The notes below the pieces were generated by a model, which was not told where the DNA came from, made no database searches, and saw only the letters and a program-made list of their open reading frames with translations. A DNA stretch of 64,000 nt from Blepharisma stoltei (taxonomy: Eukaryota; Ciliophora; Heterotrichea; Heterotrichida; Blepharismidae), in assembly GCA_914767885.1 (NCBI GenBank), contig CAJZBQ010000012.1, positions 186,001-250,000 of the forward strand. The letters are read 5' to 3'. How positions within the stretch are numbered: position 1 is the first letter of the stretch; each line of letters begins with the position of its first letter. Made by a program: the position numbers and the translations under genes. Below are positions 10,836 to 20,010 of the stretch, in pieces.

Positions 10836-12930
10836 TTATAAATATCCTCGAACCGAGTTTATAATCTTTTCAGGAGGGGAAGGCTTTGGTAAATACCCTA
10901 CCATTCCTGATTCAAAACAAAGTTTAACATCCTCGTCAGAATTATAAGCAGTGTAGCCAATAATCCTTGGCATGTTACGTAATTTGCCTTCTCTAAACAT
11001 TTGATCGATTGCCCTTGATGCTTCTCAGCCATTCATCTCAGGCATATCACAGTCCATAATTATAACTTTAAATGGCTGATCTTTAGTGTCTCAAGCCAAA
11101 ACTTTTTCTATTGCAATTTTACCATTTGAAGCTTCTTCGTATCCAGCTCCATATTTTTTAAATATTGAGCCCAATATTTCTAACTCCCCCCTCCGTGAGT
11201 GAACAAAAATTTTTTTGTTATTTTTGTTTTAAAAAAAAATTTTATATATAAATTTTATAGAAAATATTTTTTTCGAAAATTTAAAAAAATCCTAATTCGC
11301 AAAAATTGGAAAGCAAATATTAATTTTAATTTGTAAAATTTATGTTTTAAAAGCAATTCGTTTAAAATTAAGCAGAATTAGCTCTAGATTTCATTATAAT
11401 AATTATCATTTATATATCAAAATTTTTCTATTAAAAAAATTTTTGTTCACTAACAGAGGGTGGGTTTTTGGGCAAAAAATAGGGATTTTTCTAATGGTTT
11501 TATTCACTCACGGAGGGGGGGAGTAAGTTAAATTCCATATCATCAACAATAAGAATTTCTTGTGAATTTAACGGTTTTGAATAGTTTTGGTTTGAGATAA
11601 CGATTTCTGGTCTTGAGTCGTCTTTTTCTCCATTTCTCAAAACTTCACAAACTTCACTAATAGGGTTTGATTCAAAAATTTCAATTGAGAATTGAAAAGT
11701 CGATCCTTTATTAGGAACTGAATTAACTTTAATTCTTTTTCCACCTAGTTGTTTAACAAGAAGGTTAGAAATATATAGTCCTAAGCCACTCCCTTGTTTT
11801 TTAATCGTTGGGAAGTGCTGACTACCGAAGTTTGTGAATATTTTTTGAATGATATCATTGTCAATGCCAACACCTGAGTCCTCAATGTAGCATTTCATCA
11901 TCATTTTGGCAGTAGTTACACAACAGATTTCAATTGCACCTTTATAAGTGAATTTTAAGGCATTGCTCAATAAATTCAGAAAAATTTGACTTAGCCTGAG
12001 AGGATCAGTATAAATTTCAGTAGGAAGGTTTGGATCAATTCTGCAGATAATGTCTAAACCTTTTTTTTTGGCTTGAATTTCCAAAAGTTCGTGGGTATTC
12101 TTTATAATTTCACGGATATCGCAATAGGATTTTTGCACTGAAAGTGCCCCAGAAAGAATTTTTGAATAATCAAGCAGATTATTTATCATGGAAAGCATTA
12201 ATTTGCTTGAAACAGCAATAATCCCTAGCTTTGTGTGCTCCTCTTCAGAGCATACAAGCGTAGGACTATCCAAAAGCTCATTTGTGAAGCAAATAATTGA
12301 GTTTAATGGAGTTCTTAGCTCATGAGAAACAGATCTCAAGAATAGTGTTTTCATCTTATCATTGGCGATTTTATTTTCAAGCTCAATAATTTCATTTGCA
12401 TTCACTAATGATAAAAATAATGAATGCTTATTTTCTCATAAAATGCATCTTGCTCTGCATTCTAAACTTAAGGAGCCAATTAAAGCAATTCCCAAACTTA
12501 TTTCTTCAGAGATACGATTCTGAAGTAAATAGTTTATATCAGCAATTAGAAAATTAGATGAAGTGAAGTTTGATAATTTTTTATTATGGCAATATTCAAC
12601 CGTTTGGATCGTTGAAGCTAGATTTTCTGAGGTCGTTGATAAAAGTTCAAGGGTTCGATTCGAAAAATATTCAATTGAAGTTGTTTCTGACATAATAATT
12701 ATGCCAGTGTTAAGAATTTCGGAAAGTGCTCTGAAGCGATTTTTGGATTCTGTTATTTCTTTCTGGCATGAAATACAATTTCTAAGTATTTGCGATCTGT
12801 TTGTAAAAGCACAGTAAATAAGTATGAGCAGAAATATGGCATAGAGGTTGACAGCTTTTCCCAAAATAATCCAAATAAATACTGTTGCCCTATAATACCA
12901 ATAGTTTTCTTGTGAACAAAAATCTACCAT
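10836..12930 (-). CDS. HK4: hybrid histidine kinase with short N-terminus, split by a MITE
   Basis: This is the only - strand kinase of the cluster. The first in-frame ATG is 12930-12928 (MVDFCSQENYWYY); in-frame stops lie further upstream. A hydrophobic segment (TVFIWIILGKAVNLYAIFLL) precedes a PAS-like region. HisKA is SVSHELRTPLN, the N box LLSNALKFTY, G1 DSGVGI and G2 GSGLGLYIS. A MITE interrupts the receiver right after ILIVDDMEFN; joining at TA 11524/11181 gives FNLEILGSIFKKYG. MDCDMPEMNGW and LPKPSPP follow, and the stop is TAA 10838-10836. Removal of 343 bp leaves 584 codons (583 aa), about 125 aa shorter than paralogs, all missing from the membrane region. The true start may be upstream behind an unrecognised insert. 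Confidence 0.88.
11181..11525 (-). mobile_element. Family-A MITE/IES inside HK4, inverted
   Basis: Bounded by TA 11181-11182 and TA 11524-11525. The order is reversed relative to the HK3 copy: the two direct cores with their spacer lie on the right (about 11448-11520). The left end has a decayed palindrome after TAACTCCCCC. Excision restores the receiver domain of HK4 in frame on the - strand. Confidence 0.9.
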
Positions 12931-13403
12931 TAAGCAGGAATTTATATAAAGATCTGTTGTTGAGATCAATTATAATAGCAGATTTGAAATTAATAAAAAT
13001 AAATTTTTAGGATTGGTAATTTTATTGATCATAAATATTTTTATACTTAAGGCTAACCTTTTTTGAATGCCGATGATTAAAATTATCATCAGTAAATGAC
13101 AATCAGTAAACATTAATAAAATAAAATTGATTTATTAATTAACTTTTGTGCTAAAAAGCATAAAAATTTAGCTACCTAACAAAATTTAGTGATTACTCGC
13201 AGAATGATTAAATTCATATTAATTCAGATATTTTCTGTGCTTCTTGTTTTCTTATTTTATTGGTCATGCATTAATTTAATTCAAAATAGGTGCATGTCCA
13301 AATAATTTCCGCAAAATTTAACCTTAAAACTAGGTAGCAGAGATAAAGAAATTAATGTAAGGGAAAAAATTAGGATTCAATAGGACGTAGATTAGCGTAG
13401 TCT
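12931..13403. other. HK4 upstream region, no gene seen
   Basis: AT-rich. It contains the small inverted repeat GATGATTAAAATTATCATC near 13072. The missing N-terminal coding part of HK4 would lie here if it exists, but no reading frame with family resemblance could be followed. Confidence 0.4.
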
Positions 13404-13807
13404 TAACTCCCCCCCTCCGTGAGCGAACAAAACCATTAGAGAAATCTCTATTTTTTGCCTAAAAACCCACCCTCCGTGAGCGAACAAAAATTATTTTAAT
13501 AGAAAAATTTTTATGAAAAAAAAATTGATATATAAGTGATAACTAGTGTCATGAAATCTCTAGCTAATTCTGTTTAATTCCAAACAAATTACATTTTTAA
13601 AACATAAATTTTACATTTACAAATTAAATTAATATTTGCTTTCCAATTTTTGAGAAGTGGGGGATTTTTTAGATTTTGAAAAAAAATTACTATAAAATTT
13701 ATCGACAGTGCCAGTCAGTGTCACTAACTATATAAATTTTTAAAAAAAATTAACCCCCTCCGTGGGCGAACAAGATTTTTTTGTTCGCTCACGGAGGAGG
13801 GAGAGTA
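13404..13807 (+). mobile_element. Family-A MITE (intergenic copy)
   Basis: Bounded by TA 13404-13405 and TA 13806-13807. The left end has CTCCCCCCCTCCGTGAGCG with a second direct core at about 13470. The right end has the inverted pair around a short T-run (about 13754-13800). The body resembles the other A copies, with a small local variation near 13700-13730. Confidence 0.87.
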
Positions 13808-13999
13808 AGGGATTTTGAATTTTTTCACATCAACAGATTTTTCATTAATCAAACAGAAAATAATTATGCAAGAAAGAAAGAGCTTAAAGCACTTTCTTCA
13901 TGTGAGCTATGTGTATTTGATCTTCAAATACAGATAGTGAGACAAATTTTTATCAAGCCTTATCAGTGCCAAAGTTTAGCTAGCCAAACTGAAATTTAG
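13808..13999 (+). pseudogene. Possible kinase fragment
   Basis: A short open stretch contains NNYARKKELKALSS. This weakly resembles the segment just before the PAS-like region in HK6 (CARKELETMSN) and HK8 (AYRKELESSRN). No HisKA, HATPase or receiver follows before the fold-back element, so if related it is a remnant. The similarity is short and could be chance. Confidence 0.25.
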
Positions 14000-14198
14000 T
14001 TCGTCATTCGCCATGTATATTAGAGCATTAAATGTCCACTATGCTTATGGAAGAGAGATTTTGGACTTCCTCCAAAAGCATAATATCTTTCTGTCAAGCT
14101 CATAACTTATTTTAAAAGATAATAATTTTTAACTAAGCCATTAAATTTTTGAATAAGCAAAATCACTAAAAATTTTTATAATTATATCATTTTGAGCT

Positions 14199-14923
14199 AC
14201 AATCAACCGTATCTTCACACGACGACTATTTCATAACGACTATTTTTTTTTGGCCTATTTTTTTTTGGCCTATTTTTTTTGGCCTATTTTTTTTTCACCT
14301 ATTTTTTTTTGGCCTATTGTTTTTTTGGCCTATTTTTTTTCGGCCTATTTTTTTTTGGCCTATTTTTTTTTGGCCTATTTTTTTGGCCGATTTTTTGACA
14401 ATTTTTTAACTATTTTTTACTAATATTTGGGCATAATTCCATACTAATTGTTTTAATATAATTTTTAATGTGTTTTAAACGATTTAACCAACAAAAAAAT
14501 GCACCCTTAACAGATTTCGTACTCCATGAATACTAATTCATTGTTTTTAAATTTCGAAAATTTTAGATTTAATTAGGAGTTTTTCACTTAATTTACTCAA
14601 TATTAATCGCGTAAAAAAAGTCTCTATTTCTCAATAAGGTTCTAGTCCTCTCAGCAGCTTCATGAATGAGGATAGGTAAAAAAAATAGGATAAAAAACAA
14701 TAGGCCAAAAAAAAATAGGCCAAAAAAAAATAGGCCAAAAAAAAAATAGGCCAAAAAAAAATAGGTCAAAAAAACATAGGCCAAAAAAAAATAGGCCAAA
14801 AAAAATAGGTCAAAAAAAAATAGGCAAAAACAAAATAGGCCAAAAAAAAATAGGCCAAAAAAAATAGGCCAAAAAAAAATAGTCGTTATGAAATAGTCGT
14901 CGTGTGAAGGAACCACAATCAAC
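14199..14923. mobile_element. Fold-back element with GGCCTATTTTTTTT arrays and 9-bp duplication
   Basis: The element 14208-14914 is flanked by ACAATCAAC at 14199-14207 and 14915-14923. The left arm begins with CTTCACACGACGACTATTTC and continues as about ten copies of GGCCTATTTTTTTT. The right arm is the inverse, ending in GTCGTGTGAAGGAACC. The middle (about 14400-14690) is AT-rich with no transposase. Long inverted arms with sub-terminal repeats and a 9-bp duplication resemble Mutator-type or fold-back elements; that class is an inference. A second copy sits in HK6. Confidence 0.82.
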
Positions 14924-15534
14924 AGCTAGAGAAAATACTTAAATTTTTGGATTAATATTTGCTAATTTATTCATTTTCATCGAGTACTTTTTTATTATTT
15001 TTAAGAACTTTATAAATTTATTTAACCCTAATTTTCACATGCAAATGTTTTCATATTTAAAATTCATGAGTAAAAATAATTGATGGAACTATGCTATATA
15101 ATAAATGGTAATTTATAGGTCTAAAACGGAATAGTGATCATTAATTTTAAATTATTTTCTATAGGCATGCTTCTGATCATATTTATCTTTAAGAATCAGT
15201 CAGTTGTGGTGGTTAATCCTTAGGCCAGTCCTTATTCAACTATAGTCATACTTTGAATTTTTTGGAACTGCTTGCAAGCAACTGAAGCTGACTCAATTCA
15301 ATTATCAAATTTAATTATAGCTCAAAACGATTTAAATAAAAAAGAATTCTGACAAAGCCGATAAAATTAAAGCATATTTTAGGATGTATAAGAAAATGAA
15401 CTAAAACTTACTAGAAAATTAAAAGTATTAAATATTCTTTATGATGGAGATTTTTTACGAGCTTCATTGAATTTTGATTTTTTAAATCCCCTACACCTGC
15501 AACCTAAAAAAAGAATTATGATTAATAGTAATAA
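14924..15534. other. HK5 upstream region, AT-rich
   Basis: No gene or repeat recognised. It extends from the fold-back element to the HK5 start codon. Confidence 0.4.
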
Positions 15535-18500
15535 ATGTCTAATAATACATATCTGTGGTGAGAAGAAGAAATTAAGTATAGCTAGATAGGATGACTGGAA
15601 CGGGCTTCTTTGGCTTGCCGGCAAGCCAAAAAAGCCAAAGAAGCCCCGTTCCAGTCATCCTATCTAACTATATAAATATCAGCTACTAGTCTATTTCAGC
15701 TACGGATTTGTTACAGTTTCATCAATATCAAGACTTCCTTTTATCATATTCTCTCCTTTATCAATTTGAAGAGAATTTCTGAAGAGAATTATCCATCACT
15801 TCCTTGCTGTTATCTTTTTAAAATTTTTCGAAAGGAAATCTCCAAATATGAAAGCTATATCAGGAATTATCGCAATAGAATACTATCACTTATTGCTATT
15901 TTTATCATCCTGGAACATTAATCCCTATATATTGGAGTTGTTCTCATTTTCACTGACAATAAAGCTGGAACTCCCATTTGTACAAAATCGAGCAATTGCA
16001 AATTTAATTTTGCTCAAGCACTTTTATGTTTGATGCTTTCATGGAATAATCTCTGGAGATAACTCTATAAGCCTTGATATGTCTTTTTTTAGGTCATTTT
16101 TAACGATATTTATAATTTGTAATATTGGAGAGTTTTATTTAGATAAAGTATCTTATGAAAAATTTAATTTCAGCAAAGAGCTAGAGGTATCAAAGAAAAG
16201 GCTGAAAATTATAACTGATGCATTTCCTGATGGCATATCTATAATTTCCAGGAATCGAACAATTGAGTTTTTCAATGGCAATATAATAAGTTTGCTAAAC
16301 TGTGAAAGTAGTGATCTTTATTATGAAATATCTCGATATGAGTATTGTCCAAACCGAAAAGTTTCAAGTTTATCTTCTTCAAATTTGCTTATTGATGATA
16401 TTTCTGAAGCATTTGATTATCTAGAAAATGATGAAATTACACTAACTAACTAATTAAATTACGGCCATAAGACCTAAAGTCTGGCCATCTCTACTAAATT
16501 TTCTAATTCTTCCAGTTCTCCATCGCAGAACTCCATGCGAATTCCTCCAAAAAGTCTTTCTCTATTCAATTGTGTTTGCTATTTGGTCTCGACCCTCTCA
16601 CCATGTCATCAAATTCAAATAAAAAATTACACTAGGAATCACCTTTTTGAATAATGTATACTTAGAGTGAAAAATCAAAAAGATCACGTGAGAAGATGCT
16701 CCAATGCTTTTCTTGACTGTAAGAAATGTAAATCAAATCATTGAACTTGAAAAAAGTATTGCCACCGACAATATGAAAACTGTGCTATTAAGGTCAGTTT
16801 CTCATGAACTTAGAACTCCTTTAAACTCGATTGAATATTTTATTGACTCCCCCATCTGCGAGCGAATAAAACCATCTGTGAGTGAATAAAAATATTTTAA
16901 TATAACGATTTTTAGGAAGAAAAATTTTGATATATAAATGATAATTAGTATAATGAAATATCTGCTAGTCCTGGCTAAATTTTAAACAAATTGCATTTAA
17001 ATATAAATTTTACAAAATTAAAAAAATTATTTGCTTTCCAAATTTTTGCGAATTGCGATTTCGAAAAAAAAAAACTTAACCTCCTTGGTAAGCGAAAAAA
17101 ATTTTTTTGTTCGTTATAGAGGGGGAGGGGAGTAAGGAAATAAGTGAAAACTCAAAATTTCAAAGAACCGAAGAAGAAAAGAAAAATTTGAAAATAGTTT
17201 CTGTTTCTTCAAAATTAATGCTTTCACTTATAGATGACTTACTTGACTACTCAAAAATTCTTGCTGGAGTTTTTACAGTAAAAAAAACTCAATGCGAACC
17301 AATTCATATCATTAAAAATTGTTGTGAGCTTGTCAGCATGCAAGTGGCAAAGAAAAATTTGGTATTGATTTGTAGACTCGATCCAAACATTCCTAGCTTA
17401 GTTATTACAGATCCTATTAGACTAAGCCAGATTTTGTTAAATTTGCTCACTTCCCCCTCCGTGAGAGAACAAAACCATTGGAAAAATCCCTATTTTTTGC
17501 CTAAAGCCCACCCTTCGTGAGCGGACAAAAATACTTTTAATATAAAACCTTTTTATGAAAAAAAATTTTGATATATAAGTGATAATTATTATAATAAAAT
17601 CTCTAGCTAATTCTGTTTAATTTTAAACAAATTGCGTTTTAAAACATAAATAAATTATATTAGTATTTGCTTTCCAAATTTTGCGAATCAGGATTTTTTA
17701 AAATTTTGAAAAAAAAAATTTTCTATAAAATTTATATATAAATTTTTTTAAAACAAAAAATTAACCCCCCTCCATGAGCGAACAAAATTTTTTTGCTCAC
17801 AGAGGAAGGGAGTTAGCAATGCTTTAAAATTTACATTAAAAGGATCAATAGAAATTTGCTGCACTTATACTCTGAAAAGCAAATTAAAAATTTCTGTAGA
17901 AGACACTGGAATGGGGATGACTGAAGAAATAAGGCAAAGGCTTTTTACCGAGTTCAGCACATCTTATATCCCTAGCATTAACCCTAGAGGCTCAGGACTC
18001 GGCCTTTGTATATCTAACTTTTTAGCAAAGCAGCTTGGAGGAAAGCCTATTAAAGTAAAATCGATACCTGAAATTGGCTCGACATTTTGGTTTTCAATAG
18101 ATGTTTTCCATGAAAATTCCTCTGTCCCTCGATGTGAAAAGCTCTTTCAAGTAGAAAATGAAGGAAAAATACCCTTTGATATGAAAAAATATGAATCCTT
18201 AAAAAATTCTGGACTCTCAGATATCCTCATTGTCGATGATAATGAATTTAATCGGATTGTTCTTTCAGCTATAATTGAACAACAAGGCTGGTCTATTGAA
18301 GAAGCATGCAATGGCAAAGATGCTTTAAATAAAGTCATTGCTTGCAATAAGAGAAATCATATGTATAAAGTCATTGTTATGGATTGTAGCATGCCTGAGA
18401 TGTCAGGATTTGAAGCTACAATGGAAATTGTAAATTACTATAAAAATGGGAAAATCTCCAAGATGCCCTCAATTATAGGGTATTCAGCTTTCAACACAGA

Positions 18501-18600
18501 TGAAGATAAAAATGTCTGCTTTGAATGTGGGATGATTGACTATTTAACTAAACCTTGCCCTCCAGAAAAAATTACATCAGCTATAAAAAAATATTTATAG
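15535..18600 (+). CDS. HK5: hybrid histidine kinase with four inserts (705 aa after removal)
   Basis: The start is ATG 15535 (MSNNTYLWWEEEIKY), recognised by the conserved WW-EE opening. Removal of a 100-bp hairpin insert (TA 15577 to TA 15677) joins EEIKYQLLVYFSYGF, matching EEIDYLFKLLLYFSY of HK7. A 190-bp insert (TA 16443 to 16633) restores EITLGITFLNN. A MITE (TA 16841 to 17133) sits just after HisKA (SVSHELRTPLNSIEYF). Another (17448 to 17814) lies in the N box and restores LLNLLSNALKF. G1 (DTGMGM), G2 (GSGLGLC) and the receiver (ILIVDDNEFN, MDCSMP, TKPCPP) follow, to TAG 18600. The removed lengths sum to 948, leaving 706 codons in one frame throughout. This fit makes the four boundaries convincing. 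Confidence 0.88.
15577..15678. mobile_element. 100-bp hairpin IES in HK5
   Basis: Between TA 15577 and TA 15677. The arms are near-perfect inverses (GATAGGATGACTGGAACGGG / CCCGTTCCAGTCATCCTATC), and a central GGCTTGCCGGCAAGCC palindrome makes almost the whole insert one hairpin. Its removal joins the conserved N-terminus of HK5 in frame. It belongs to a short class unlike the MITEs. Confidence 0.85.
16438..16634. mobile_element. 190-bp insert in HK5 with duplicated ATTACACTA
   Basis: The sequence AAATTACACTA occurs at both edges, ending at 16444 and 16634. Excision between equivalent TA pairs removes 190 bp and restores EITLGIT, a strongly conserved motif of the cluster. The left edge has ACTAACTAACTAA, which could be a retroposon tail. 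The body is pyrimidine-rich and non-coding. Confidence 0.75.
16841..17134 (+). mobile_element. Family-A MITE/IES in HK5 (HisKA region)
   Basis: From TA 16841 to TA 17133, 292 bp removed. The cores are mutated (CCATCTGCGAGCGAA and CCATCTGTGAGTGAA at left; a decayed inverted pair around 17090-17130), so this is an older copy. The join gives EYFKEISENS in frame. Confidence 0.82.
17448..17815 (+). mobile_element. Family-A MITE/IES in HK5 N box, CA at left edge
   Basis: The left edge reads GCTCACTTCCCCC, so the usual TA is CA (17448-17449). The right edge is GAGTTAGC with TA at 17814-17815. Removing 366 bp yields LLSNALKF whichever dinucleotide is kept. Two direct cores lie at left and an inverted pair at right, as in other A copies. 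Confidence 0.85.
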
Positions 18601-18793
18601 AAGGTAAACTAAAAAACCAATTAATTTCTTGTAGTGATGATGGTCAGCTTTCTCTTTATTAGCAAGGATATTAAAAATATAAGTTCAATTGCTTTAAATT
18701 AATTAAAAAATTAAATTCCTAAAAAATTTAGCTGCCAAACATAGTTGAGCCATTTATTAAATAAGAAATATCAAAATTGTTAAATTTAAAAGC
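18601..18793. other. HK5 downstream spacer
   Basis: Short AT-rich spacer with no gene, between the HK5 stop and the nested MITE block. Confidence 0.4.
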
Positions 18794-18854
18794 TAACTCC
18801 CCCCCATTTAATAACGAACAAACCGTCATTTTTTTTTTCCTAAAATTTTTTCCT

Positions 18855-19237
18855 TACTCCCCCCCTCTCGAAGTTCGACCAAGATATAGGGAAAATTCCT
18901 ATTTTTTTGGAAAATTAACCCCCCTCAAAGTTCGACCAAGACCTATATAAATTTACTAGGAAAATAAGCAATCTTTCAAAAATTTTAAACTATGTGGGGG
19001 TGAGCTTGCGATTTTTGTATTCAAGTTCTAAAAAAGTGTTACAAAACCATCTTGCACTATTTTTTCTAACCCTTACACCCTCTCAACCATACAGAAGAAT
19101 ATGATAAATATTTTTTTTTTTTTAACTACTAAATTATATAAAAAAATTCTATATAAATTTTTTTTAAAAAAATTTTTCTTAATCCCCCTCGAAGTTCGAC
19201 CAAAAAAATCTGGGTCGAACTTCGAAGGGGGGAGTTA
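18855..19237 (+). mobile_element. Family-D MITE nested in family C
   Basis: TTACTCCCCCCCTC then the core CGAAGTTCGACC at the left, with a second copy (CAAAGTTCGACC) about 55 bp inward at 18929. The right end has the inverted pair around 19187-19228, ending GGGGGGAGTTA. It sits inside the first spacer of the family-C element, so it arrived later. Confidence 0.83.
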
Positions 19238-19398
19238 GGGCCCATTTAATAACGAACAAAATTTATATAAGCTAATTTAGTCTTTATAGTTTTACTAATT
19301 TTAAGTGGTTAGAATAAGATAAGGACAAATATAATCGAGCAAAGAATAATAAATAAGAGCTAATAAGTTAATAGTGGCTTAATCTTAAGCTGGTGCTT

Positions 19399-19644
19399 TA
19401 CTCCCCCGCTCCGTGAGCGAACAAAAAAATCTCGTTCGCTTACGAAGGGGGTTAATTTTTTTTGTAAACAATTTTTTATAAATTTCATAGAAAATTGTTT
19501 TTTCGAAATTTTAAAAAAATCCTAATTTGCAAAATTGGAAAGCAAATATTAATTGAATTTATTAGCTCCAGATTTCATTAATTCGCTAACGGAGGGTGAG
19601 GGATTTTCTAATGGTTTTGTTCGCTCACGGAGGGGTGGGAGTTA
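19399..19644 (-). mobile_element. Family-A MITE nested in family C
   Basis: Reverse orientation: the palindromic core pair is at the left (TACTCCCCCGCTCCGTGAGC through about 19450). The right end is GCTCACGGAGGGGTGGGAGTTA. The body is shortened relative to full A copies. Confidence 0.8.
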
Positions 19645-20010
19645 GCAATAGTTATCTTTTCGCTTTCATTTATGCGCTTTCTCTTTCTGTTGCCATCATT
19701 TGAATCCTTTCATTATTAACTCTTTAATTGAAATTTTTATATAAAAAAATCATAGATATTTAATATAAATTTTATATATATTTTTTTTCCAAAAATTTTA
19801 TAAGTTAGACCCCATTTAATAACGAACAAAAAAAGTGTTTTGTTATTAAATGGGGGGGGAGAGTAAGAGTTAATTGCTGTATTTATCAATTTAATATAAA
19901 TCCCTTAATTAGTTTAATATTTTTTGGAAAAGATTCTTGAAGAGGATTCAATTATATTGCAATATATTTCTCATATAAGGACTGTATAATCAGTGAAATT
20001 AAAATAATAA

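Larger units (their letters stand above)
18794..19865 (+). mobile_element. Family-C MITE hosting two other MITEs
   Basis: The outer ends are TAACTCCCCCCCATTTAATA at 18794 and its inverse ending GGGGGGGAGAGTA at 19865. The core ATTTAATAACGAAC occurs at about 18807, again in direct order at about 19241 (after the nested D element), and as an inverted pair at 19810-19856. The spacing is the same as in families A and B once the inner elements are removed. It carries a family-D copy (18855-19237) and a family-A copy (19399-19644). It lies between HK5 and HK6. Confidence 0.83.

Noticed and set aside
14220-14905. CRISPR-like array from regularly spaced GGCCTATTTTTTTT units
   Set aside because: Units are contiguous with no unique spacers, arranged as inverted arms with a 9-bp duplication outside; this is a fold-back element, and the organism is a eukaryote.
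14593-14922. Phe/Leu-rich 'membrane protein' on the - strand (also 21625-21930)
   Set aside because: The translation is only the A/T-run repeat arm of the fold-back element.
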